From a virus: a stretch of 28,057 nt of DNA. Location of the stretch: positions 1 through 28,057 of the IMG/VR virus record IMGVR_UViG_3300042014_000056, one strand, 5' to 3'. The notes under the pieces are model-generated. The model did not search any database. It was given only the letters and a program-made list of their open reading frames with translations, and was not told where the DNA came from. Shown in pieces: positions 8,168 to 15,301 of this stretch (positions within the stretch are counted from its first letter, which is position 1; each line of letters opens with the position of its first letter). The position numbers and the translations under genes were made by a program.

Positions 8168-8685
8168 ATATCTTTCAATACTGCTTCGACGTTCTTTATA
8201 ATAGCATCACGTTCGCTAAAAAATGGATCAAAGAAGAAAGGATGCGGCTTTACACCATACCTCAAAATACTTAATGCAATGGGATATGCGGCTTTCGGAT
8301 TAATGCCTTTTCTTGAAGCCCACGCGGTGATGATCTTTAAAAAAGCATCAAACCCAATCTTTGGCCCCTTGACGTTGAATTGAGCGGCGAATTCTTGAAC
8401 CTCAACTGGCACCCTAACTCGTTTCTTTGTTCCAAATTCCATAAATGGCGCATACCGCTTACTGCTTAATAATTCAACCTCTAAATCACTTACCTTCCTT
8501 GTGACTGTTGACTGCTTTATCCCTCCCTCATCTACAGGAACAAGTCGAAGTTGTTTGCCATTTATGCGCCGGGCTCCATCCTGAATCTCCATGCCAACTT
8601 CTTTTTTTATATTAGATGGCATGGATTTCAAGCGCCTTTCCAATTGCGCTAACCCTTTTATTTCAAACTTAAATGTTCCGGCCAT
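8164..8685 (-). CDS. HK97 gp10-like head-tail joining protein
   Basis: The 173-residue protein begins FKFEIKGLAQLERRLKSMP, a typical opening for the HK97 gp10 family (GLdeLer+L..l....), and then has VELLSSKRYAPFMEFGTKKR, matching the hallmark Y(A/P)...EFGT motif of that family. The C-terminal region RYGVKPHPFFFDPFFSERD carries the family's conserved PxPFF segment. The protein sits at the head-tail junction. The gene overlaps the upstream zinc-motif gene by 17 bp and the downstream tail terminator by 4 bp, so the junction genes are tightly coupled. Confidence 0.9.
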   Translation of the reverse strand: MAGTFKFEIKGLAQLERRLKSMPSNIKKEVGMEIQDGARRINGKQLRLVPVDEGGIKQSTVTRKVSDLEVELLSSKRYAPFMEFGTKKRVRVPVEVQEFAAQFNVKGPKIGFDAFLKIITAWASRKGINPKAAYPIALSILRYGVKPHPFFFDPFFSERDAIIKNVEAVLKDI

Positions 8686-8866
8686 CTTCTATTAAGTTAT
8701 AACAGCTTTCGCAATATGAAACTTTGAGAACGTTTACTGATGGGCCAATCTGAATAACTGGCACGAAACGCTTTAGGTAAATTGGCTCCTTACACATTTC
8801 ACAAGGCTTACAATCACCTGCCTGTTCCTCCCAAAATAAACTAATCGTTAGTGATATTTCTGCCAT
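8669..8866 (-). CDS. Small zinc-motif protein in the connector cluster
   Basis: This 65-residue protein has CKPCEMC (residues 19-25) and a second CESC pair near the C-terminus (about 52-55), compatible with one structural zinc site. It overlaps the head-tail adaptor by one base (TAATG) and the gp10-like gene by 17 bp, so it is translated with the connector proteins. I do not recognise the family. Whether it is a virion part, a chaperone or a regulator cannot be told from sequence. Confidence 0.7.
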   Translation of the reverse strand: MAEISLTISLFWEEQAGDCKPCEMCKEPIYLKRFVPVIQIGPSVNVLKVSYCESCYNLIEDGRNI

Positions 8867-9210
8867 TACTCATTTTCCAGGAGGGTAAACCTGTAATATC
8901 TTTTTTTATGATCGATCAATTCGTAATTGTTCACTTTGAACGTGCGGCCATCAATTATCCAACGCATAGACTTTTTGGTTGTCACCCCATCAATGGCGGT
9001 TTGAAACCGGCATACCCATTCCCATACGGCGTTAATATTAACTTCTGCGCTATTCAGCCCCCGGTTACCTCTTAGCTTTGTTAAATCGCCGCGACATGTG
9101 AGCAGCGTTGTAAAACTATCCTTGAACCCGGCACCCTGCTGAACTGGTGTATTGACCTGCAGTTGGCCAGATTGCCGTAGTTTGCCGATATGGGGGTTGG
9201 TTACAGCCAT
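8866..9210 (-). CDS. Head-tail adaptor (SPP1 gp16 / Phage_H_T_join-like)
   Basis: The 114-residue protein follows the connector gene. It has the pattern of head-closure adaptor proteins: a short basic N-terminus, VWEWVCRFQTAI, then MRWIIDGRTFKVNNYELID and a closing RYYRFTLLENE. This parallels the 'r.i.y.g..y.I..i...d...r.l.l.c' signature of the family. It would stack on the portal-bound connector ring and close the filled head. The gene overlaps the connector by 10 bp. Family assignment is good from pattern and order together. Confidence 0.82.
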   Translation of the reverse strand: MAVTNPHIGKLRQSGQLQVNTPVQQGAGFKDSFTTLLTCRGDLTKLRGNRGLNSAEVNINAVWEWVCRFQTAIDGVTTKKSMRWIIDGRTFKVNNYELIDHKKRYYRFTLLENE

Positions 9211-9794
9211 GTTAGTCGTCTATGTTTTGCGGCGAACAATTCAAGTGCTTCATCCAATCCCCGGGCCCGCTGTTGGCCACCCTGTAAGCTCGTTAACGGC
9301 TCATCGCCTTTGTGTTCGTAGCAATAAGCGCATATTCGCTTGAGATCTAGAATCAAGTCTTTTGGAACTTTAGCCGCAGCATAACCAGCAGTATAAACCA
9401 GCTTATACCGACCCGAGCTAAATGGCCGGAATACCTTAAACCCATTATCAATACCATCTATCTCAAAATCCGTATTTGCCGTTTGGGCCTCATACGATCC
9501 GGTGCCAGTCTTTAATGAGGCTGAAGTGAATGTGGCTACCGGTCCATATGGAAATTCGCGCTCACAATAATAATCTGCGAATACGGTAACCGTTTTGCTG
9601 ACAAGGCTAATGCAACAAAACTGCTCTATCGCCTGTCGGCAGGAAACAATAAGATCAGTCAGGTACGTATCATCATCAGTGTAAGTAATCTGCAAATGAG
9701 CCTTTAATTGTGACAGGGTAAGAAAGTCTGCGCCTGTCTCATCAAACTGGACATCATAAATCTTATTATCCTGATATCGTGGTAAGTAGGTCAT
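9201..9794 (-). CDS. Head-tail connector (gp6-like)
   Basis: The 197-residue product matches gp6-like head-tail connectors: FLTLSQLKAHLQITYTDDDT, then YLTDLIVSCRQAIEQFC near the N-terminus, followed by a beta segment and the family-typical GRYKLVYTAGYAAAKVPKDL before a C-terminal helix with hydrophobic and charged residues. It forms a ring under the portal. Its ATG overlaps the stop of the upstream GT4 gene by 4 bp (9791-9794). In related phages this gene lies close behind the capsid gene. Here it is separated from it by the glycosylation island. Confidence 0.92.
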   Translation of the reverse strand: MTYLPRYQDNKIYDVQFDETGADFLTLSQLKAHLQITYTDDDTYLTDLIVSCRQAIEQFCCISLVSKTVTVFADYYCEREFPYGPVATFTSASLKTGTGSYEAQTANTDFEIDGIDNGFKVFRPFSSGRYKLVYTAGYAAAKVPKDLILDLKRICAYCYEHKGDEPLTSLQGGQQRARGLDEALELFAAKHRRLTWL

Positions 9795-10861
9795 AAATAA
9801 GTGTACCTCCTTAAGTTGTTTTGTGGCTTATTGCTGATAACGGCGTTGCGCAAAAACTGTTCAACATCTGCAAGCCCTTTCTGCGGATCAAGTTCCCGAC
9901 TCCGAGCCCGGCACTTATCACTGACTACCTTGTAATATTTCTTATCGTTATCCAGCTTGTTAATTTGTTTAACAAGGTACGAAATATCGTAAGTATCACG
10001 GTCATCTTTTGTTATGATCCAATTAACATCGCGCTCCGGTTCTTCCCTGGCGGGGATATAAATTCCTGCATCCGCGCAGTTTTCCTTTAGTCCATCTGTG
10101 GGTGTGCATATAACCGGGATGCCGTTACACATTGCCTCGGTTGCAGTCATACCCCAGCTTTCGTAACGAGATAACATCAACAAAATACGGGTCTGTGTGT
10201 ACACTTCCAATATGTTGGGTGTGTTAGGAATAACTTTAACATTCGGTGGAAAGTTGGTTGCCTGGCCGAAGTAGTGGGGCTCACTGTAACTACCCTTCAC
10301 AGCCAAAAACTTTTTATTTGGCAGCGCTTCGGCCAATCTGCGCAGGATAAACCCGCCTTTATTCTCGTCCAGGTTGATCAGGGTTATATATTCGTTTTCA
10401 CGTGGAAATTTACCTAAATCGAAATAACGGTTGTCGATAGGTGGTGTAAATACCATTGACGGCCATTGATAGTTCAGCTTTTGTTGAATCCAGCGGCTGT
10501 TGTAGATACAGTAATTATTGCGCCGGGCGCCTTTAATGCATTCATAAGGGTGGGAATTATGGATCACGTTTACAACCGGTTTATTGATCGCCTCTGCAAT
10601 TCCGATAGTGTGGTGGGTAAAATCCAGATGCGTTAATAGACAATCCGCCCATAGGAATTGATCTGTAGATCCGTTAGGGCCGAAGACATCAACTCCGTCA
10701 ATATTATACGGCACTTTCACATTATGCATGACCGCCTGCTGCAGCACCACTCGAACGTTATGCCCCTTACTTACGAAGTACTTATTGATGTTATGGGCGT
10801 AATATTCTGAGCCGCAATTGTGGCCGGGTGGGTATAGATGGATATTCCAAAGGATGTTCAT
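9791..10861 (-). CDS. GT4-family glycosyltransferase
   Basis: The 356-residue protein has a GT-B architecture. The N-terminal Rossmann part starts MNILWNIHLYPPGHNCGSEYYA, the usual acceptor-side opening of GT4 enzymes (Gly-rich loop after the first strand). The C-terminal nucleotide-sugar domain has LLMLSRYESWGMTATEAM followed by NGIPVICTPTDGLKENC, which is the EX7E-type motif of the family. It would transfer a sugar from a nucleotide donor with retention of configuration. No signal peptide or membrane anchor is visible, so it is probably cytosolic. It overlaps the fucosyltransferase-like gene upstream and the connector gene downstream by 4 bp each. Donor and acceptor are unknown. Confidence 0.9.
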   Translation of the reverse strand: MNILWNIHLYPPGHNCGSEYYAHNINKYFVSKGHNVRVVLQQAVMHNVKVPYNIDGVDVFGPNGSTDQFLWADCLLTHLDFTHHTIGIAEAINKPVVNVIHNSHPYECIKGARRNNYCIYNSRWIQQKLNYQWPSMVFTPPIDNRYFDLGKFPRENEYITLINLDENKGGFILRRLAEALPNKKFLAVKGSYSEPHYFGQATNFPPNVKVIPNTPNILEVYTQTRILLMLSRYESWGMTATEAMCNGIPVICTPTDGLKENCADAGIYIPAREEPERDVNWIITKDDRDTYDISYLVKQINKLDNDKKYYKVVSDKCRARSRELDPQKGLADVEQFLRNAVISNKPQNNLRRYTYL

Positions 10862-11676
10862 GAGAGTACTTTTTGTTGTTCATAATCAATTACCGTCCAG
10901 TCGTGGCAGTATATATCTTTACCTGTTATGTTTGTATACTTCGGCCCGAACCAGGGGGATGGCGCAATAACTCGCTTGTCTTTTGCCTCACCCAATATGG
11001 CAGCCATGGCGCTATAGCTGCTATTGCCGATGATAAAGTGCCGGCAGGATTTCATAAACCGGAAATCTGAAATATAATCGCCCCCTGACGGTGTTATCTG
11101 CCCATCCTTCCATTGAATGCCCTGGCGCTTTAATTCAGTTTTTAGCTTGAATGAAAAATCCCAGTCATCGCTAAACAATATGAACTCCTGGTTAGGAGGG
11201 AATTGCTTAATTGCTTCTACATAGTAGCTCATGGGCATGATTGGGTGGTAAGCATTGTCGTAGTCGCCTGCGCGGTAATGAATAGCGCAAACGTCCTGCA
11301 ATCCAGGCTCATCCTTCATCCGCATATAGTACTTTACTTCATCGAAGCAATGGGCGAAGTATTTTAGTGATTGAAAATGCCCGGACAGGTTCCAGTTACC
11401 CGGGCCTAACCTCACGTTCTGATAACCCCACTCAACCGGCTGATCAATCCACCGGACGCCATTGGGCATAGCCGGGAGCGGATTCTTAAAGTACTTCCCG
11501 ACATCAATATCCTCATTGCTGCCAAAGCGTTCCTTATGATCTAGGTTAACCAGCGGTTTGAAAACCGGCTGCAATCCGTTCTTACGGGCAACTCCGATGA
11601 CGCCGGCCACCTGGAACAGCATATTTGCAAATCGGCCGTAGTTACCGATGGCGGTCATAGTACAGTAGCCTTTCAT
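10858..11676 (-). CDS. GT11-family (alpha-1,2-fucosyltransferase-like) glycosyltransferase
   Basis: The 272-residue product has the GT11 motifs in order: NYGRFANMLFQVAGVIGVA (12-30; GRLGNQMFQ in relatives), LSGHFQS (97-103), HYRAGDY (133-139; HxRRGDY in relatives), FSDD (168-171) and FIIGNSSYSAMAAIL (214-228; NSSFSWW in relatives). These enzymes transfer fucose from GDP-fucose. The second Arg of the HxRRGD motif is Ala here, a position important for donor binding, so specificity or activity may differ. It overlaps the 88-residue gene upstream and GT4 downstream by 4 bp each. An N-terminal start at Met7 is possible but the overlap favours Met1. Confidence 0.9.
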   Translation of the reverse strand: MKGYCTMTAIGNYGRFANMLFQVAGVIGVARKNGLQPVFKPLVNLDHKERFGSNEDIDVGKYFKNPLPAMPNGVRWIDQPVEWGYQNVRLGPGNWNLSGHFQSLKYFAHCFDEVKYYMRMKDEPGLQDVCAIHYRAGDYDNAYHPIMPMSYYVEAIKQFPPNQEFILFSDDWDFSFKLKTELKRQGIQWKDGQITPSGGDYISDFRFMKSCRHFIIGNSSYSAMAAILGEAKDKRVIAPSPWFGPKYTNITGKDIYCHDWTVIDYEQQKVLS

Positions 11677-11939
11677 CGATACATCTTTTCAACTTTAGAA
11701 ATTTTATACACCCCTGATTCATCCTGATCGATAATAACATCGTACTGTGGCGTTACACACCCCTCTTCCCTTTCATCAAACAGTTCGCTTATCCCTATGT
11801 ACTCTATATGTCCTTCATGCCACATCATTTCAGCTCGTAGTGGGATGAATTTTGAGAACAGCAAATGAATAACCTCAGGCTTGTTTTCGATGATGTCTGT
11901 AGCAATTAAGACCTTACCTATCCGCTTGTTTTTTATCAT
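11673..11939 (-). CDS. Unknown 88-residue protein opening the GT11-GT4-connector operon
   Basis: The protein begins with basic residues (MIKNKRIGKVLIATDII), has a central MMWHEGHIEYIGISELFDE stretch with two His residues, and ends in a beta-like YDVIIDQDESGVYKISKVEK. I recognise no family. It is the first gene after the double hairpin at 11974-12048 and overlaps the GT11 gene by 4 bp, heading a chain of translationally coupled genes down to the tail terminator. A short alternative frame starts at 11955 (13 codons) and overlaps this start, which may affect initiation. Confidence 0.7.
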   Translation of the reverse strand: MIKNKRIGKVLIATDIIENKPEVIHLLFSKFIPLRAEMMWHEGHIEYIGISELFDEREEGCVTPQYDVIIDQDESGVYKISKVEKMYR

Positions 11940-11973
11940 AAACAGTACTTTTCATATGTCAGTCTTGTTAAAT

Positions 11974-12048
11974 AAAAAAAGGGACACCAAACCTTTCGAT
12001 TTGATGCCCCTTATATATTTTCAACCGGGCTTATTTCGGTTATCCGTC
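11974..12048 (-). terminator. Two-hairpin intergenic element, copy 2 (inside the island)
   Basis: On the minus strand a hairpin AACCG / CGGTT (12023-12041) with AAGCC in its loop precedes a stem GGGGCATCAAATC / GGTTTGGTGTCCC (11982-12011 or so) closed by a GAAA loop and followed by seven T residues. Three U-G pairs on this strand would be mismatches on the plus strand. It is a convincing rho-independent terminator and the second copy of the element seen at 7651 and 20690. Confidence 0.85.
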
Positions 12049-12067
12049 TTGTGATTTAGGTCTACTC

Positions 12068-12742
12068 TTAATCCTTTTTAAACGGCTTAAGCATTTCTGC
12101 AGTAACTTCCATGTACCCTGCAATGTTATGCAGCCAATCGCATTTAAAATACTCATGGAAGTTTTTCACTCCATCTCCCTTAACCTCCGGAAATAGCTTT
12201 CTGTATTGCTTATCGACAAAGACAAGGTTACCGGTGTGGGCCAGCAGAAAGTATCCTTTCTCGATTGCCAATTTCACCATAGGTAAATAACCGGCGCCCC
12301 CTTCACTATTGAACCGGTCGGCATCCGGCGGAATGCTGCTATCGATCTCGATGATCACCACCTTTGGCTTTGCCTCCATTGCCCGGAATATTTGGAAGTC
12401 GATCCCGTCAACATCAATACTTACCACATCGCACGATTCATCAACAAACGCATTCACATTGCCAGGGTTTACCATGCTACAAGTTGACTTAACACGGTCA
12501 TTGCCCTGCCAGTTCTTGCAACATTGTTCCCATAGGTCATAGTCAGCTTCGATGAACTTGCCAGACCAGCCCTGATCGATTAGCAGGGCAGTATTTGAAA
12601 GCCATCGGCCGTCATGGCCTCCGAACTCGCAACATTCCCCCTTATCGATCTTTAGACGTTTCATTACCTCAATCAATAATTTTTCTTCGCCATTTTGGCT
12701 ATAAGTGACGTTGCCGCCGTACTTGTTATAAAATGTCAGCAT
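12068..12742 (-). CDS. FkbM-like SAM-dependent methyltransferase
   Basis: The 224-residue protein has a motif-I-like ECCEFGGHDGRWLSNT (37-51), an acidic strand end FIEADYDL where the SAM ribose would bind, and VVSIDVDGIDFQIF, corresponding to the D-x-E/D-G segment of FkbM enzymes. The family methylates sugar hydroxyls or glycan ends. The order and spacing differ somewhat from the second FkbM gene at 13116, so these are paralogues or separately acquired. It is preceded by a short GC stem (12751-12766) and followed by the double hairpin at 11974-12048, so it appears as a single-gene unit. Substrate unknown; a sugar is inferred from the neighbours. Confidence 0.8.
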   Translation of the reverse strand: MLTFYNKYGGNVTYSQNGEEKLLIEVMKRLKIDKGECCEFGGHDGRWLSNTALLIDQGWSGKFIEADYDLWEQCCKNWQGNDRVKSTCSMVNPGNVNAFVDESCDVVSIDVDGIDFQIFRAMEAKPKVVIIEIDSSIPPDADRFNSEGGAGYLPMVKLAIEKGYFLLAHTGNLVFVDKQYRKLFPEVKGDGVKNFHEYFKCDWLHNIAGYMEVTAEMLKPFKKD

Positions 12743-12750
12743 ATAAGAAA

Positions 12751-12766
12751 GCCCCTATTCAGGGGC
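12751..12766 (-). terminator. Short GC stem-loop before the methyltransferase gene
   Basis: GCCCC TGAATA GGGGC on the minus strand is followed by TTTCTTAT and then the ATG at 12742. The stem lies 6 bp after the preceding stop codon. It fits a weak terminator or a stabilising leader stem. It does not have the AAGCCCGG companion hairpin of the repeated element. Confidence 0.6.
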
Positions 12767-12771
12767 GTTGT

Positions 12772-13086
12772 TTACTTTTTTCCTTCCGGCTGCTTCTCCT
12801 CAGCCTCTTTTGCCTTCTTCTGATACCCGTCCCTTAAAGTATCATAATGGCTTGTGTTACCCTCCTGGCCCACACTGAATGAATTGGCATCAGCGCCTGC
12901 AGCGGTTTGTAAATCGCGGATAAGATCCAATCTTTCTTTAATTGGTAGCTGGCTGATCATATTAATGATCTCGGCCTTGTCTACCTTTTTGCCTTCAGGT
13001 TTTTTACCATCAGGCTGCTTACCTGCATCGTTCTGTTGCAGTTCTTCGTTTGTAACGGAGGCGTTAATTTGACGTTCTTGTTCCAT
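12772..13086 (-). CDS. Charged low-complexity protein of unknown function
   Basis: The 104-residue protein is rich in Lys, Glu and Gln, with near-repeats of QPDGKKPEGKK (about residues 23-34) and a final KQPEGKK. A helical middle (EIINMISQLPIKERLDLIRDLQTAA) could form a small folded domain. There is no signal peptide or membrane segment. It lies between the two FkbM-like methyltransferase genes. I do not recognise it. Disordered linkers with a helix of this kind occur in phage scaffolding and assembly factors, but nothing here proves that. Confidence 0.65.
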   Translation of the reverse strand: MEQERQINASVTNEELQQNDAGKQPDGKKPEGKKVDKAEIINMISQLPIKERLDLIRDLQTAAGADANSFSVGQEGNTSHYDTLRDGYQKKAKEAEEKQPEGKK

Positions 13087-13115
13087 AAAATTATTTATGG
13101 GAAGTTACGCAATAA

Positions 13116-13697
13116 TCACGCCTTCAATTGCCAGTTCTCCCAACAAAAAGGATAGTGCCAGGTAAGGGAATGTGTTTCACTTAACTTAGCGGCAATCTCT
13201 TTATACCATCGCTCATATGGCACCCCGGCGATTTGATGAAATTGCACCTGAATGTTTTTAATACGGGTGTGTAAACCGGCACCAATGATGTGATGTAAAA
13301 GGTCGTATTCCGCGCCTTCAATATTTATCTTAAGTAGCACAATTTCATTAAATTGTCCCAGTACTTCATTTATATCGAAGCACTCATATTCATGATCACC
13401 GGTTTCGAAGGTGCTGCTATAGTATGCCCTGCCGCCGAATGATATTTTACCGTCATGCGTCCCGGCCGCCTTGTTTATAATAAACCCATATTTAAAATCT
13501 CTAATGTATTCGGTTGGCTCAACTGCTATTATATGACTCCCATAGCGTTTGTATATTTCAGTCGCCCACTCCCCCTGATAGGCGCCCAAATCGATCACGA
13601 TACTTTCAGGCTTCAAGTCATATTCATACCTGATATGTTCCAGGTTCTCATGCTGCCATGCAGCCAGGGAGTTTTCGTTGAGGGTTACTTTGCTCAT
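13116..13697 (-). CDS. FkbM-family methyltransferase
   Basis: The 193-residue product shows the FkbM pattern clearly: SIVIDLGAYQGEWATEIYK (32-50, SAM-binding motif I), IIAVEPTEYI (56-65, acidic/Pro motif after strand 2), a central NEIVLLKINIEGAEYDLL (K-I-D/N-x-E-G-x-E in the family) and a C-terminal VQFHQI segment. FkbM enzymes O-methylate sugars or sugar-like hydroxyls. It overlaps by 4 bp the 57-residue gene upstream, which itself overlaps the GT-A gene, so transferase and methyltransferase are translated together. In the LKINIEG motif Asn replaces the more usual Asp. Confidence 0.9.
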   Translation of the reverse strand: MSKVTLNENSLAAWQHENLEHIRYEYDLKPESIVIDLGAYQGEWATEIYKRYGSHIIAVEPTEYIRDFKYGFIINKAAGTHDGKISFGGRAYYSSTFETGDHEYECFDINEVLGQFNEIVLLKINIEGAEYDLLHHIIGAGLHTRIKNIQVQFHQIAGVPYERWYKEIAAKLSETHSLTWHYPFCWENWQLKA

Positions 13698-13867
13698 GGG
13701 TAAATTTTTATTACCATATCAATATTTACTCGAAACGGCAACCCGTTGACCAAAACAAGGTAACCGGTTTCAGCAACTCCTTTCCCATAATCCATAAGGA
13801 TAGTATCAATTACATCGCCCTCCATGGTTACTCCATTGTACTCAAATTTCATTGTTTTGCCTATCAT
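13694..13867 (-). CDS. Small unknown protein (57 residues) coupling GT-A and methyltransferase genes
   Basis: The frame fills an otherwise empty 165-bp gap. Its ATG (13867) overlaps the glycosyltransferase stop by 4 bp and its TGA (13694) overlaps the methyltransferase ATG by 4 bp, strong evidence for a real translated gene. The sequence looks like a small beta barrel or SH3-like fold: KFEYNGVTMEGDVIDTIL, then GYLVLVNGLPFRVNIDMV. No function recognised. It may be a partner of the adjacent enzymes. Confidence 0.78.
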   Translation of the reverse strand: MIGKTMKFEYNGVTMEGDVIDTILMDYGKGVAETGYLVLVNGLPFRVNIDMVIKIYP

Positions 13868-14649
13868 AACATTCCAGGGTATTTAGATTTAAAATATTTC
13901 TGCATATGCCGGTTAAGGTCGTCGGTTGTGGCGAAGTCGTTATTTCTCATTCGGTGATGGTGAAACAATACGGGGTAAGTGTCGGTGTAACCTGTTTTCT
14001 CATAGGTAAAGTTGCCCGCGTTGTACATGGCTGGCCACCAGTGGAGCGGCACGTTATGCCTTATTGCTAGACATGTGATAACTGCTTGATCGTGCCGATG
14101 TTCTTGAAACTCAGGATGGTTAGGTAATTTACTTGAGCTGTCGTCAATTATACCCGGCTGGTAACACCACTTCAACCAATCATTAACGAAAAGCCTTGAA
14201 TACACTGTATTTCTGATTACAATTACGCTTGCTTGCGCTTGCTTGCCCTGGTAGTTATAGTATTGATTGCTTAGAATCGGAATAAACGCATCGGCCTTGC
14301 ACCAATGAACGTGTTGAAACTTATTCCCGAACAGCCATATATCATCAGTCATCCGGTCTATAATGTGGTTGATGTTGTTGATGATCTCCACCCCGGCGTC
14401 GCAATAGATCAGTATATCGCAATCGTTCATTTTCTTTAGCTCCTGATCTATGAAATACGGTTTCCACAACCAGTACCCGCAACCTCTTGGCTGATCCAGT
14501 ATAGCAGCATTTGCCTTGCTAAACTTGGCGTCAATTTCTTTAGGGCCGTATACTTTCACCTCATGCACATTGTTCTGTAATGCACTCGCCTCACAGATTT
14601 TCGCTGCGATCGTCATGTTATCGTCGGTGAATGTGATGAGGTGGGTCAT
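13864..14649 (-). CDS. GT-A-type glycosyltransferase with a DxG/DxD-like motif
   Basis: The 261-residue protein begins with a strand-turn HLITFTDD and has QPRGCGYWLWKPYFIDQEL (53-71) followed by CDILIYCDAGVEI (77-89). This pairing of 'RG(C/Y)GYW(L/I)WKP' with 'D(I/V)L(I/L)Y(L/C)DAG' is typical of a glycosyltransferase family from capsule and O-antigen loci, where the acidic pair binds metal and nucleotide-sugar. Later HRHDQAVITCLAIRHNV and FHHHRMRNND are further conserved-looking stretches. No membrane anchor. It overlaps upstream and downstream genes by 4 bp each. Donor sugar cannot be told from sequence. Confidence 0.82.
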   Translation of the reverse strand: MTHLITFTDDNMTIAAKICEASALQNNVHEVKVYGPKEIDAKFSKANAAILDQPRGCGYWLWKPYFIDQELKKMNDCDILIYCDAGVEIINNINHIIDRMTDDIWLFGNKFQHVHWCKADAFIPILSNQYYNYQGKQAQASVIVIRNTVYSRLFVNDWLKWCYQPGIIDDSSSKLPNHPEFQEHRHDQAVITCLAIRHNVPLHWWPAMYNAGNFTYEKTGYTDTYPVLFHHHRMRNNDFATTDDLNRHMQKYFKSKYPGML

Positions 14650-15089
14650 AAAATGTCATCTTTTAAATCATCCAGCATCACTTCTTCCCCCTGACTAACA
14701 CTCTTTTCCTTAACGTATGCTGAATGTTTGAAAACAGAAATTACTACTACCTGGGTGCCAACGGCAAAACGATGCCCGCTGATATTGCCCACAATTGTTG
14801 CAAAAGGACCTATCTTACGTTTAGTCTTCCATTGCTGATGAAAAATGATATTTCGTAACGCATCTAGGTTCTTAAGACGTCTCGCTCTTCTCAAATGGGC
14901 GCGAAAACAATACCATGGCAATGGAGTTGTTACGAATAAATGTTTTACATGTGATATTGACACCTCAATCAAATCCAAATACTCTTGCATGGTTAACTTG
15001 CCAGAGCAATACTTTGCATAAAACAACTGATCAAACAGATGAGCGGCTGCCCAGTCTAGTGTATTATTCGGTTTACGAAAGTCAATCAT
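14646..15089 (-). CDS. Unknown island protein, helical N-terminus and small beta-barrel-like C-terminus
   Basis: The start at 15089 (Met of MIDFRKPNN) overlaps the stop of the membrane-protein gene by 4 bp, so it is preferred to a Met 17 codons upstream inside that gene. The 147-residue product has a helical N-terminal domain and a basic patch RAHLRRARRLKN near the middle. The C-terminal part GHRFAVGTQVVVISVF resembles the small SH3-like modules found in many phage hypothetical proteins. No enzyme motif is evident. It is coupled to the GT-A gene by a 4-bp overlap. Confidence 0.68.
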   Translation of the reverse strand: MIDFRKPNNTLDWAAAHLFDQLFYAKYCSGKLTMQEYLDLIEVSISHVKHLFVTTPLPWYCFRAHLRRARRLKNLDALRNIIFHQQWKTKRKIGPFATIVGNISGHRFAVGTQVVVISVFKHSAYVKEKSVSQGEEVMLDDLKDDIL

Positions 15090-15301
15090 TCGGCTACTAT
15101 TTTTAAATACCCACAAAACACAAATATTGCAAACCCACATGGGATGAACCTAGAGCCTAGTAACCCACTAGCTGTTACCATCCCGCCGCTTTCCTTCAGC
15201 TGATCTACCCACCATTCGGCGACTGACTGGCCGATACACCGTGCAATACCTGCGAAGCAAAGAGCTATTAGTATGTGTCTGATTAGGTTCATGTTCACCA
15301 T
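15086..15301 (-). CDS. Small membrane protein in the island
   Basis: Two hydrophobic helices are visible, at about residues 5-22 (LIRHILIALCFAGIA) and 50-66 (FIPCGFAIFVFCGYL), joined by a polar loop WWVDQLKESGGM, giving a hairpin of 71 residues. The start at 15301 overlaps the ligase stop (ATGGTGA). An alternative Met at 15292 gives 68 residues. It is the only predicted membrane protein of the island. It could anchor the cytosolic transferases, modify lipid-linked sugar handling, or be a holin-like or superinfection protein; no choice can be made from sequence. Confidence 0.65.
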   Translation of the reverse strand: MVNMNLIRHILIALCFAGIARCIGQSVAEWWVDQLKESGGMVTASGLLGSRFIPCGFAIFVFCGYLKIVAE

